In this document: positions 33,596 through 41,928 of the stretch, in pieces
Layout: every line of letters starts with the position of its first letter
How positions within the stretch are numbered: the stretch's first letter is position 1
NCBI RefSeq assembly: GCF_013410955.1
Contig: NZ_JACCCG010000006.1
Coordinates: 343,722 to 407,721 of the forward strand
Length of the DNA stretch: 64,000 bases
Direction of reading: 5' to 3'
Source of the DNA: Microbacterium sp. AK009
Lineage (GTDB): Bacteria > Actinomycetota > Actinomycetes > Actinomycetales > Microbacteriaceae
The notes under the pieces: generated by a model
The model's database searches: none
Seen by the model: the letters and a program-made list of their open reading frames with translations, nothing else
What the model was told of the DNA's origin: nothing
Position numbers and translations under genes: made by a program

Positions 33596-35680
33596 ATGAG
33601 CCCGAAGAACAAGAAGCCTGCCGGCGGACGTCCGGCACGCAACTACGACCCGCGCTACGCCGCGGGCTCCAGCTACCAGGACCGCAAGCGGCGTCCCGCC
33701 GACGGTGCGGGCGCCGGAGGCTCCGGCGCGAAGGCCGGAAGCCGCAGCCCCGGACACCGCGGCTACCGCGCGAACGACGGTGCGGTCGACGGTCGCCATG
33801 GCGGTTCGCGCGAATGGGTGGCCCGAGAGGCGAGCGAGCCGAAGCGCCGCTGGAGCGCGCAGGAGAAGGCCGGTCGCGACGAGGCTCGCGCGATCCGGTC
33901 GCAGGCGCGCGGCGACCGTGGCGCGTACGGCCGCCAGGGTGACGACCGTCCCGCCCGTCGTCACGAGGGCGGCGACCGTCCCCGTCGGTTCGAGGACCGT
34001 CCTGCACGCGGCGGTGACGACCGTTCCCCGCGTCGGTTCGAGGGTGGCGACCGTCCGCAGCGTCCGTTCCAGGATCGTCCCGCGCGCGGCGGCGACGACC
34101 GCCCCGCGCGTCGATTCGAGGGCGGCGACCGTCCCCAGCGCCGGTTCGAGGACGACCGCCCGCAGCGCCGGTTCGACGATCGCTCTCCCCGGCGGGACGA
34201 CGCGCGTCCCGCACGCCGGTTCGATGACCGTCCTGCACGCGGCGGCGACGACCGTCCCGCGCGCCGGTTCGAGGGTGGCGACCGTCCCCAGCGCCGGTTC
34301 GAGGACGACCGCCCGCAGCGCCGCACCGACGACCGCCCGCAGCGCCGGTTCGACGACCGTCCCACCCGCTGGGACCAGGACCGCCCCGCCCGTCGCGACG
34401 ACCGTCCCACGCGCTCGGCGCACGCCGAGGCGGAGCTCGATGTCGTCCACGAGCGCCTGCAGGCCGAGGCCGTCGAGGCGCACGAGGACGAGAACATCGG
34501 CTTCGGCGACCTCGGTCTCGGTCAGAACCTCGTGACCCGCCTGGAAGAGCTCGGCGCCTCGTCGCCGTTCCCGATCCAGGCGGCGACCATCCGCCCGATC
34601 ATCGAGGGACGCGACGTGCTCGCGCGCGGTCGCACCGGTTCGGGCAAGACCATCGCCTTCGGCGCCCCCCTGGTCGAGGCGATCCTGCGCGCGCAGGCCG
34701 GACAGCGTCGCCAGCAGGGCCGCGCGCCCCAGGCGCTGATCCTCGCGCCGACCCGCGAGCTCGCCCTGCAGATCGACCGCACCGTGCAGGCGCTGGCGCG
34801 CAGCGTGGGTCTGTTCACCACCCAGATCTACGGCGGCGTGCCCCAGGCTCGCCAGGTGGGAGCGCTGCGCAAGGGAGTCGACATCATCGTCGGCACGCCC
34901 GGCCGCATCGAAGACCTGGTCGAGCAGGGCAAGCTCGACCTCTCGCAGGTGAAGATCGCCGTCCTCGACGAGGCCGACCACATGTGCGAGCTGGGCTTCC
35001 TCGAGCCGGTGCAGCGGATCCTCCGCCTGACCGCCGAGGGGTCGCAGAAGCTCCTCTTCTCCGCCACCCTCGACCGTGAGGTCGCCGCCCTTGTCGACGA
35101 GTTCCTCGTCGAGCCGGCCGTCTACGAGGTCGCCGGCGAAGATCAGGACTCCAGCACCATCGAGCATCGGGTGCTCGTGATCGACCACCGCGACAAGGCG
35201 GAGATCGTCACTTCCCTCGCCGACCGCGACGGCAAGACCCTCATCTTCGCCCGCACCCGCGCTTACGCGGAGATGCTCGCCGAGCAGCTGGACGACGCGG
35301 GGATTCCCGCGCTGGCGCTGCACGGCGACCTGAATCAGGGCAAGCGCACGCGCAACCTCGAGCGCCTCACCTCGGGGCGGGTGCGGGTGCTCGTCGCCAC
35401 CGACGTCGCCGCACGCGGCATCCATGTCGACGACATCGATCTCGTCGTCCAGGCCGACGCGCCCGATGAGTACAAGACGTACCTGCACCGCTCGGGCCGT
35501 ACAGGCCGCGCGGGTCGTGCGGGCACTGTCGTGACCCTGGTCACCCGCCAGCGTCGTCGCCGCATGACGGAACTGCTCAGCCGCGCCGAGATCGAGGCGC
35601 CCTTCGACGATGCGCGTCCCGGCGACGAGATCGTCGAGGCCCTCGCCGGTCGCCCGACCGTCGCCGACCTCACCTCCTGA
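33596..35680 (+). CDS. DEAD-box RNA helicase with repetitive disordered N-terminus
   Basis: This 694-residue ATP-dependent RNA helicase has a core starting near residue 300. Q-motif FPIQAATIRP is at about 325, Walker A ARGRTGSGKT at 343-352, PTRELALQ at about 385, DEAD at 458-461 and SAT at 489-491. Then come VLVATDVAARGIH and HRSGRTGRAGRAG. Residues 1-275 are disordered and basic. From 116 to 275 they consist of repeats of DDRPARRFEGGDRPQRRFED type. Such tails bind RNA and promote condensates in other helicases. ATG at 33596 (MSPKNKKPAGGRPARNYDPR) begins the conserved N-terminus. It acts in ribosome or mRNA structure remodelling, probably cold-induced. Confidence 0.93.
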   Translation: MSPKNKKPAGGRPARNYDPRYAAGSSYQDRKRRPADGAGAGGSGAKAGSRSPGHRGYRANDGAVDGRHGGSREWVAREASEPKRRWSAQEKAGRDEARAIRSQARGDRGAYGRQGDDRPARRHEGGDRPRRFEDRPARGGDDRSPRRFEGGDRPQRPFQDRPARGGDDRPARRFEGGDRPQRRFEDDRPQRRFDDRSPRRDDARPARRFDDRPARGGDDRPARRFEGGDRPQRRFEDDRPQRRTDDRPQRRFDDRPTRWDQDRPARRDDRPTRSAHAEAELDVVHERLQAEAVEAHEDENIGFGDLGLGQNLVTRLEELGASSPFPIQAATIRPIIEGRDVLARGRTGSGKTIAFGAPLVEAILRAQAGQRRQQGRAPQALILAPTRELALQIDRTVQALARSVGLFTTQIYGGVPQARQVGALRKGVDIIVGTPGRIEDLVEQGKLDLSQVKIAVLDEADHMCELGFLEPVQRILRLTAEGSQKLLFSATLDREVAALVDEFLVEPAVYEVAGEDQDSSTIEHRVLVIDHRDKAEIVTSLADRDGKTLIFARTRAYAEMLAEQLDDAGIPALALHGDLNQGKRTRNLERLTSGRVRVLVATDVAARGIHVDDIDLVVQADAPDEYKTYLHRSGRTGRAGRAGTVVTLVTRQRRRRMTELLSRAEIEAPFDDARPGDEIVEALAGRPTVADLTS
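33941..34420 (+). repeat. Tandem repeats encoding the DRPxRR helicase tail
   Basis: Within the helicase gene, units of 12-45 bp encoding GDRPQRRFEDDRPQRR, ARRFEGGDRPQ and GGDDRPARRFEG recur from residue 116 to 275. Some are nearly identical at DNA level (for example GAGGGTGGCGACCGTCC and GAGGGCGGCGACCGTCC). This makes the region prone to slippage and length variation between strains. The protein frame is kept throughout. Confidence 0.85.
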
Positions 35681-35694
35681 GGGTTCGCCCTTCC

Positions 35695-35766
35695 GCCGAG
35701 AAACCACTGTTGCGCCGAGACCCACCCTGAAGGGATGGGGTGTCGGCGCAGAAGTGGTTGCTCGGC
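35695..35766. repeat. Nested doubled-arm hairpin (element B) between convergent genes
   Basis: The layout is 6-13-6-22-6-13-6. GCCGAG is at 35695 and 35714. GTCGGC (35742) and CTCGGC (35761) are in the other arm. Outer arms also pair through AACCACT/AGTGGTT and TGCGCCGA/TCGGCGCA. The loop end pairs ACCCaCCCT with AGGGATGGGGT. Almost the whole 72 nt folds. Placed between the convergent helicase and radical SAM genes, it could also act as a bidirectional terminator. Confidence 0.8.
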
Positions 35767-35821
35767 ATGTCGGCTGGTCCACAGAACGAGGACGCAGACG
35801 AAAGGAACGCGGCGCGGCGGC

Positions 35822-37996
35822 TCAGAAGAGCGGCAGCTGCGCGGGCGGCGGCGCAGCGGCCCGCCGGCCTCGCGACGTCGTCATCACCGTGGCGGCGAGC
35901 CGTGCGCGGTCGGCCGCCTCGTGCGAGAGGGGTATCCCCGGAGCGCCCGCGCTTCCCGCCAACCCGGCGTATCGAGCAGCCCGCGGGTGCGCGTCATCCT
36001 CCGCCCCGCCCTCCAGCCGGTAGGCGCGCAACAGCGGCCGCACCCGGCGCGCCAGCCACGTGCGGTAGGCCTTCGGGGCGGTCGCCGAGACCCCCGGGTA
36101 GAGCCCGCGGTACGACGACACCAGTTCCGGGCGCTCGCGCGCCAGCCACTGGAGGAACCACTCCTTCGCTCCCGGGCGGAGGTGCAGTGCGCCGTAGACG
36201 ACCCGCGTCGCACCGGCGTCGCGAATGCGCCCGAGCGCCTCGTCGATCGCCGCGATCGAGTCGGTCAGGTGCGGCAGGATCGGCATGAGGAAGACCGTCA
36301 CCGCGAATCCGGCGTCCACGGCCGCCCGCACGGTGTCGAGCCGTGCGGCGGCGCTCGGAGTCCCCGGCTCGAGAGCCGCCTGCAGTGCATCGTCGAAGAC
36401 GGCGATCGACATCGCCAGCGTGACCGGAACGGATGCTGCGGCCTCCGCCAGCAGCGGAAGGTCACGTCGGAGCAGCGTGCCCTTCGTGAGGATCGAGAAC
36501 GGGGTCCCCGAGGCGGTCAGGGCGTCGACGATGCCGGGCATGAGCCGGTAGCGGCCTTCGGCTCGCTGGTACGGGTCGGTGTTCGTGCCGAGCTGCACCG
36601 GGTCGCGCAGCCAGGTCGGCTTGGCGAGCTCGCGACGCAGCACCTCGACCGCATTGATCTTGACGACGATCTGCGAGTCGAAGTCCTTGCCCGCATCGAG
36701 TTCGAGGTACTCGTGGGTTCCCCGGGCGAAGCAATTGTGGCTGACCACGCCGTTGGCGATGAAGTCTCCCGTCTCGGTCGTGATGTCCACCATGTCGATG
36801 ATCTCGCCGAGATCCTCGATCGAGACGACTCTCAAATCGGCAGCGGACTTGACGGCCTCCCCCTCGATCGACGTCTTGCGTGAGATTGCTGGTTGAACGA
36901 GAGAGAAGAAGCGCTGACGCTCGGGGAGTCCGCCGAGCAGTCGGACGTTCGCGACACCGTTAAATCTCGGTGCTTCCTCGATGAAGCGGAAACCGTAAGA
37001 CGCGAGCGCAGCGCAGGTCGTGTCGAGCATTCGACGGTCAGCGTTAGCGACGCGCCACACCCCGCCGCTGCAGCTTCCCTCGGCGTCGAAGATCCCTGCC
37101 AGGAATCCCCTCGACCACTCCGGGTGGGGGAGGCGCGGCCACTCGATGAGATCAGTGATAGCCAGGTAGTCGTCCCGTCGCGAGGTATGAATCGCGGTTA
37201 TCTCCCGACGGGTGGATGTCGCAGCTGCGAAAGCGCGGGTGGTCGTCGCCACCCCCTCGGCTGCGAGGTAAGCGCGCGAGCGATCCAGGGCCTCGATGTC
37301 TGCGAGAGCAAGACGGAATCGAAACGCCTCGTAGTCCGTCGTCCTTCCCGTTCGGCGGTAGCGGCGCCGAAGCATCATCCCGTCCCCACGGATCATCCCG
37401 CAGAGGTAGCCGCGGCGATACTGTGCGAGGTCCGCGTCGTCCGCCCGCTTCGCGCCTGTCCCGAAGCCCATCAGCTTGTTGTTGGTTGTCAGGAACGGGC
37501 GCTGGTCAGGACGATCGGCGGGCATCACGTGCTTCCACCCACGCTCGGTGAGGAAACGGTGGTCGCCGCTCGACACCAGCTCTGTCCCGTCGCCCAGAGT
37601 GATCCGGTATGCCCGTTTGCGCGTGAACCAGTGGTGCGACACGGTGGTCCGGACATACCTCCGGTAGCTCCCGTGACGCTTCGTGCCCACCACTACATCC
37701 CCGATGCGGACGTCGGCGATGCGGCGACTCGTCCCGTCCGCCATGAGAACTCTGGTGTCGGGATGAAGGCAATAGGAGCACGCATGAGAGCACCCGCGGT
37801 AGGGGTTGATCGTCCAGTCGAAGGGCATCGCCGATGACCCCGGCACGCGGTTCAGTGCCGACTTCGCCATGACCTCGTGGAAGGTGATTCCCGCGAACTC
37901 GGGCGTGGTCACCGATCGCACCAGCCCGTTGAGGTATTCCAGGCCCGGCAGCGCCGCGGCATCCGCTACGCCCAACTGCTGCCCCTGCCATCGCAT
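35822..37996 (-). CDS. Rv2578c-type radical SAM protein containing an intein
   Basis: This 724-residue precursor has extein residues 1-75 and 422-724, giving a mature protein of about 378 residues. It carries the radical SAM cluster motif C69-x3-C73-x2-C: GCSHACSY is followed by intein residue C76. After splicing the third cysteine is supplied by C422 of the C-extein, restoring CSYCFARGTHEYLELD. Downstream extein landmarks QIVVKINAVEVLRRELAKP, GTNTDPYQRAEGRYRLMPGI and KPTWLRDPV match the Rv2578c/SPL-like group, whose function is unknown. The start codon at 37996 begins MRWQGQQLGVAD. It converges on the helicase, with the doubled-arm hairpin between them. Confidence 0.92.
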   Translation of the reverse strand: MRWQGQQLGVADAAALPGLEYLNGLVRSVTTPEFAGITFHEVMAKSALNRVPGSSAMPFDWTINPYRGCSHACSYCLHPDTRVLMADGTSRRIADVRIGDVVVGTKRHGSYRRYVRTTVSHHWFTRKRAYRITLGDGTELVSSGDHRFLTERGWKHVMPADRPDQRPFLTTNNKLMGFGTGAKRADDADLAQYRRGYLCGMIRGDGMMLRRRYRRTGRTTDYEAFRFRLALADIEALDRSRAYLAAEGVATTTRAFAAATSTRREITAIHTSRRDDYLAITDLIEWPRLPHPEWSRGFLAGIFDAEGSCSGGVWRVANADRRMLDTTCAALASYGFRFIEEAPRFNGVANVRLLGGLPERQRFFSLVQPAISRKTSIEGEAVKSAADLRVVSIEDLGEIIDMVDITTETGDFIANGVVSHNCFARGTHEYLELDAGKDFDSQIVVKINAVEVLRRELAKPTWLRDPVQLGTNTDPYQRAEGRYRLMPGIVDALTASGTPFSILTKGTLLRRDLPLLAEAAASVPVTLAMSIAVFDDALQAALEPGTPSAAARLDTVRAAVDAGFAVTVFLMPILPHLTDSIAAIDEALGRIRDAGATRVVYGALHLRPGAKEWFLQWLARERPELVSSYRGLYPGVSATAPKAYRTWLARRVRPLLRAYRLEGGAEDDAHPRAARYAGLAGSAGAPGIPLSHEAADRARLAATVMTTSRGRRAAAPPPAQLPLF
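36734..37771 (-). mobile_element. LAGLIDADG intein inserted in the radical SAM cluster motif
   Basis: This 346-residue intein (precursor residues 76-421) interrupts the third cluster cysteine codon context. Splicing residues are intact: N-terminal C76 (CLHPDTRVLMADG), a block-B-like GDHRF with H146, C-terminal H420-N421 in GVVSHN, and +1 Cys422. Two endonuclease motifs are present, LCGMIRGDG with D205 and LAGIFDAEG with E306. The homing endonuclease therefore looks active. Codons are visibly less GC-rich than the flanking exteins, which fits horizontal arrival. Insertion at a cluster cysteine is typical because that site cannot be deleted without loss of function. Confidence 0.93.
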
Positions 37997-38104
37997 GATT
38001 CCAGGGGAACACGTCTTCGAATGTCTGTCAAGGCCGGGTGGATATTCATCGAAGACACGCCGCCCGGGCTAGTCAGAGGGTGCGCGTGCGGGAAGAATGA
38101 AGGG

Positions 38105-39430
38105 GTGCAGGCCCCCGTTCCTCACACTCTTCCCCTCACCCGTCGCGAAGCCAGAGAGCGCGCGCGGGTGCACGATGCTGCGCCCGCGCGGGCAGGCGAG
38201 GCGGTGCCGGCGCGGGCAGACGAGGCTATGCGCGCGCGGGCAGACGAGGTGCCGGCGCGGGTAGGCGACGTTCCGCGAGCGCGGCCAGATGAGGCGCTGC
38301 CGGCGCGGGCGCGCGAGGCTCTGCGCGCGCCGAGAGACAAGACGCAGCCGACACGGCGCGACCAGGCTGCGCTGACGCGGCGCGCATCATCCCTCGGCGG
38401 CCCGGGCGTTCCGCTGGCCCAGCATGCGCGCCGGCGACGCCGGCGCTGGCCGTCGGTGCCCGTCGCCGCGGCTCTCGTGGCGGTGTTCGTCCTCGGCTCC
38501 AGCGCGAGCGTCACCGCTGCCGTCACCCGCCTCACCCCCGAGGCGCCACCCCCTGCGGTCGCCGCGCCCGAGCCATCCGAGTCCCCCGTTCCCCTCAGCG
38601 CCTTCATCGAGCCGGCGACCGCCGACCCCGCACCACCGCCGCTCGCGCCGGTGCCGGCGACAGACCTGCCCGTCGTCGAACAGCAGGTCGCCGGCCAGGA
38701 TCTCTGCGCCGACCCCGCGGTGACCTCCGCCCTCGCCGCGCAGGACGAGGCAGCCGTGATCGCCGCCGTCGGCGGCATCGACCCGTTCCGTCAGACGGTC
38801 GTCACCGGCACCGCGCCGTGCCTCCGCCTCGATGACCCCAACCTCAGCTGGGTGGTGGTCAACAAGATCCGCCCCTTCGCTCCGATCGACTGGGCTCCCG
38901 GCTCGGTCGTGTTCCCCGAGGGCGTCCGCAACCTCGGCGAGGGAGCGCTGGCGCCGGAAGCGGCTGCTGCCCTCACGGCGATGGTGTCGGCGGCCGCCGC
39001 CGCGGGCGTCGGCGAGATCGGGCTTCAGAGCGCCTACCGGTCCTACACCACGCAGCAGACCTCATACAGCGTGCAGGTCGCTGACCGCGGCGTCGAGGGC
39101 GCCGACCTCGTCAGCGCCCGGCCCGGTCACAGCGAGCATCAGTCGGGTCTGGCGGCCGACGTCGTCCCCTGCGCGGACGGATCGTGCGGCACGCTCGACG
39201 ACCTCGCCGCAACGCCGCAGGGCGCGTGGGTGGCCGAGCACGCGTGGGAGTTCGGCTGGATCGTCCGGTACCAGGAGGGGCGGACGGATGTCACGGGCTA
39301 CGCCCCCGAGCCCTGGCACCTCCGGTACGTCGGCCCCGAGATCGCCGCCGCGATGCGCGAGGGCGGGTACACCACGCTCGAGGAGTTCTTCGCCCTCCCG
39401 GCCGCTCCGACCTACGCGCCCGCGGGCTGA
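38105..39430 (+). CDS. D-alanyl-D-alanine carboxypeptidase, VanY/M15B family, with N-terminal cytoplasmic repeats
   Basis: This 441-residue membrane-anchored peptidase trims the terminal D-Ala of peptidoglycan stems. A single TM is at about residues 116-138. The zinc site is H345 and D352 in SEHQSGLAADV with H405 in EPWHLRYV, and E402 is the catalytic base. The first 110 residues are cytoplasmic and made of ARADE, PARAREA and PARADEA phrases that look like a degenerate repeat. A Pro/Ala/Glu linker (145-190) spans the wall. GTG at 38105 is in frame and follows a purine-rich stretch. An ATG seven bases upstream is out of frame. Confidence 0.88.
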   Translation: MQAPVPHTLPLTRREARERARVHDAAPARAGEAVPARADEAMRARADEVPARVGDVPRARPDEALPARAREALRAPRDKTQPTRRDQAALTRRASSLGGPGVPLAQHARRRRRRWPSVPVAAALVAVFVLGSSASVTAAVTRLTPEAPPPAVAAPEPSESPVPLSAFIEPATADPAPPPLAPVPATDLPVVEQQVAGQDLCADPAVTSALAAQDEAAVIAAVGGIDPFRQTVVTGTAPCLRLDDPNLSWVVVNKIRPFAPIDWAPGSVVFPEGVRNLGEGALAPEAAAALTAMVSAAAAAGVGEIGLQSAYRSYTTQQTSYSVQVADRGVEGADLVSARPGHSEHQSGLAADVVPCADGSCGTLDDLAATPQGAWVAEHAWEFGWIVRYQEGRTDVTGYAPEPWHLRYVGPEIAAAMREGGYTTLEEFFALPAAPTYAPAG

Positions 39431-39552
39431 CGCCGCATCGTCCGTCGCCGGCCGGTCCGCGGCATCCATTCGGTCGTGAAACTGAGTACCCTTGCTCGTG
39501 ACACTGAGGGTCGGCGTGACCCGCACTCGACGACGAGAGAGGGAGGCCGCTC

Positions 39553-40716
39553 ATGGAGCGCGACATCTACGACGAGGACCACGAGGCGTTCCGCGACGTC
39601 GTCCGGGAGTTCTGCAAGCGCTACGTCACCAACGCCGCACGCGAGAAGTGGGATGCCGACGGGCAGATCGATCGCGAGACGCTGCGCGCCGCGGGTGACG
39701 CCGGTGTCATGGGCCTGTCCGTTCCCGAGGAGTACGGCGGCGCCGGGATGCTGCAGGACTACCGTTTCCGCGCGATCGTCAACGAAGAGGTCATCGCCGC
39801 CGGTGCCGGGTCGCTCGCCGGAGCGCTGGGCATCCAGGACGACCTCGCCGTGCCCTACCTCGTGCACATGGGCACCGACGCGCAGAAGCAGAAGTGGCTG
39901 CCAGGCATGGCCACCGGCGATATCATCGGCGCCCTCGCCATGAGCGAGCCCGGCGCCGGCAGCGACCTGCGCGGCATCTCGACCACGGCGAAGAAGCTCG
40001 ACGGCGGGTACATCGTCAACGGTGCGAAGACGTTCATCTCCAGCGGCGCGAGCGCCGACGTCGTGGTCACCTTCGTCAAGACGGGGGAGGGAAATCGCCC
40101 CGAGGCATTCAGTCTGCTGCTGATCGAGACCTCGTCGGAGGGCTTCGACCACGGTAAGAAGCTGCAGAAGATGGGCTTCCACGGGCACGACACCGCCGAG
40201 CTGTCGTTCACCGACGTGTTCGTCCCCGAGGAGAACCTCATCAGCGGCACGGAGGGTCAGGGCTTCATTCAGCTCATGATGAACCTGCCGCTCGAGCGCC
40301 TGTCGATCGGCGTCGCGGGCGCGGCGGCGGCTCAGGCGGCCCTGGACTGGACGCTCGACTACACCCGCAGCCGTGAGGCGTTCGGACAGCGGATCATCGA
40401 CTTCCAGAACTCCCGCTTCCAGATGGCGGATGTCGCCACCACCGTCGACGCCCTGTGGGCCTACATCGACCGCGCCCTGCTCGCGTACCGCGACGGCAAG
40501 CTCAGCGCCGAAGAGGCCGCGAAGGTGAAGTTCTGGGCGACCGAGCGCGAGTGGGACGTGCTCGACGCCTGCGTGCAGCTGCACGGCGGATACGGCTACA
40601 TCACCGAGTACCCCATCGCCCGGGCGTTCCTCGACGCGCGCGTGCACCGCATCTACGGCGGGACGAACGAGATCATGCGCGAGATCGTGGGACGTCAGCT
40701 CGCCGGAAAGCGCTGA
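39553..40716 (+). CDS. Acyl-CoA dehydrogenase
   Basis: This 387-residue flavoprotein oxidises acyl-CoA thioesters to enoyl-CoA and feeds electrons to ETF. Typical segments are LSVPEEYGGAGM, ALAMSEPGAGSDLRGI, YIVNGAKTFISSGASAD and GYGYITEYPIARAFLDARVHRIYGGTNEIMR. At the usual base position of medium-chain enzymes the motif reads YGGTNE (Gly), as in the isovaleryl and long-chain types. There the glutamate lies in an earlier helix, here plausibly within LPLERLSIGVAG. ATG at 39553 follows GGGAGG. It appears monocistronic. Substrate length cannot be predicted. It converges on the ECF operon across a doubled-arm hairpin. Confidence 0.94.
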   Translation: MERDIYDEDHEAFRDVVREFCKRYVTNAAREKWDADGQIDRETLRAAGDAGVMGLSVPEEYGGAGMLQDYRFRAIVNEEVIAAGAGSLAGALGIQDDLAVPYLVHMGTDAQKQKWLPGMATGDIIGALAMSEPGAGSDLRGISTTAKKLDGGYIVNGAKTFISSGASADVVVTFVKTGEGNRPEAFSLLLIETSSEGFDHGKKLQKMGFHGHDTAELSFTDVFVPEENLISGTEGQGFIQLMMNLPLERLSIGVAGAAAAQAALDWTLDYTRSREAFGQRIIDFQNSRFQMADVATTVDALWAYIDRALLAYRDGKLSAEEAAKVKFWATEREWDVLDACVQLHGGYGYITEYPIARAFLDARVHRIYGGTNEIMREIVGRQLAGKR

Positions 40717-40841
40717 GCCGCGGCATCCCTTCTCGGCACCACGCGGGCGGGCGCGCTTGGATCGGGCCCGCCCGCCCACCTTGCCGCGGGGCTGCCCGCC
40801 CGCGGGCGCCTCGCCCGCACGCCCGCCCGCACCACTCGCGC

Positions 40842-40908
40842 GTCACAGAATCGCGTCAATGTCACAGAATCCGAGCGGAAAGCTGTGACGTACGCGTGAT
40901 TCTGTGAC
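40842..40908. repeat. Nested doubled-arm hairpin (element C)
   Basis: The layout is 6-13-6-17-6-13-6. GTCACA at 40842 and 40861 flank GAATCGCGTCAAT. TGTGAC at 40884 and 40903 flank GTACGCGTGATTC. GTCACAGAATC and its complement pair exactly at the ends. It lies between convergent acyl-CoA dehydrogenase and ecfT genes and may terminate both. The 13-nt inter-hexamer sequences are nearly those of element A, whereas the hexamer is different. Confidence 0.85.
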
Positions 40909-40945
40909 CGACGTTGAGGGCCCGCAGCGGCGGGGCCGCGGGGCG

Positions 40946-41047
40946 AGCCCGAGGGGCGGGGCCGCACGGGGTCGTCGGGCGCGGGGCCGGGGGGCCACGG
41001 GGCCAGCCCGAGGGGCGGGGCCGCACGGGGTCGTCGGGCGCGGGGCC
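40946..41047. repeat. 43-bp perfect direct repeat in the ECF 3' region
   Basis: A 43-bp sequence beginning AGCCCGAGGGGCGGGGCCGC is found at 40946-40988 and again at 41005-41047, a period of 59 bp. It is extremely GC-rich, with several GGGGC tracts, and lies in the 3' region of ecfT. Only two copies are present and no coding function is seen. Confidence 0.8.
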
Positions 41048-41088
41048 CGCGGGGTCGGGGGCGGGGTACGCCGCGGCCGGCGCGGGTG

Positions 41089-41928
41089 TCAGCGCGGGAG
41101 GAACACGGCGAAGAGCGCCGCGCTGACCATCCAGAACGCCAGCGTGAACACCGTGTCGCGTGCGCGCCACGGCACGAGGTGCCGCTCGGTGCGGTCGGGG
41201 TAGGCGCCGAAGGCGCGGGAGTCCATCGCCAGCGCCACCCGCTCCGCGTGCCGGATCGCTCCGGCCAGGAGCGGGACGACGTATCCGATCCACCGGCGGG
41301 TTGCAGCGATCGGCCCCCGTCCGCCGTGCGCCCCGCGCACCCGGTGCGCCTGGCGTATCACCTCCAGCTCGTAGCCGAACCGCGGCACGAAGCGGAACGC
41401 CGCGAGCGCGGTGTATCCGATGCGGTACGGCACGCGCAGCTGCTGCACCATCGCGCGGACGAGGTCGGGGCCGGTGACCGAGAGGCCGGCGATGAGCGCG
41501 AGCGACACGATCGCCGCGATCCGAAGGCCGGTGGCGGCCCCCACCTCCAGGGCGCCGCCGTACAGGGTCCAGTCGCCGACCCGCCACACCGCGACGCTCT
41601 GATCGACGCGCTCGGGGTCGGTCCAGAGGGCGAAACTCAGCGCCAGCACGGCGGCGAAGGCCGGGATCGCGAGGAGGAAGCCGACAAGACGCGGCGTGAA
41701 GCGCACCCCCACGAGCAGCACCGCGTACGCCAGCGCGAGGAAGGCGGCCGGGGTCGCGGCATCCCGGACGAAGACCAGACCCAGCATGGCCGGCGCCGGC
41801 GCGAGAAGCGCGGCGAGCGGGTTGATCCCGTACAGGAAGCGCGCCGGTGACGCGGAGACCCGCTCGGCGTACGGATCGAACCCTCCGCGGGCCGCCTGCG
41901 CCGCGGTGACGGGGCCGGTGACCGTCAC
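41089..41928 (-). CDS. ecfT: ECF transporter transmembrane subunit EcfT
   Basis: This 279-residue integral membrane scaffold of an energy-coupling-factor importer has about five hydrophobic segments. The C-terminal coupling region contains AERVALAMDSRAFGAYPDRT, in which the Arg/Ala motif docks the ATPases. Earlier sequence RFVPRFGYELEVIRQAHRVRG is also typical. The GTG at 41928 overlaps the ecfA stop by 4 bp. Related genes encode the ATPases (next gene) and a candidate S component at 45688. The substrate depends on S, which resembles the thiamine-precursor type. Confidence 0.9.
   Translation of the reverse strand: MTVTGPVTAAQAARGGFDPYAERVSASPARFLYGINPLAALLAPAPAMLGLVFVRDAATPAAFLALAYAVLLVGVRFTPRLVGFLLAIPAFAAVLALSFALWTDPERVDQSVAVWRVGDWTLYGGALEVGAATGLRIAAIVSLALIAGLSVTGPDLVRAMVQQLRVPYRIGYTALAAFRFVPRFGYELEVIRQAHRVRGAHGGRGPIAATRRWIGYVVPLLAGAIRHAERVALAMDSRAFGAYPDRTERHLVPWRARDTVFTLAFWMVSAALFAVFLPR

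Noticed and set aside
33941..34420. Regular repeats considered as a CRISPR array
   Set aside because: The units are coding, in frame, of uneven spacing, and have no unique spacers. They encode the helicase tail.
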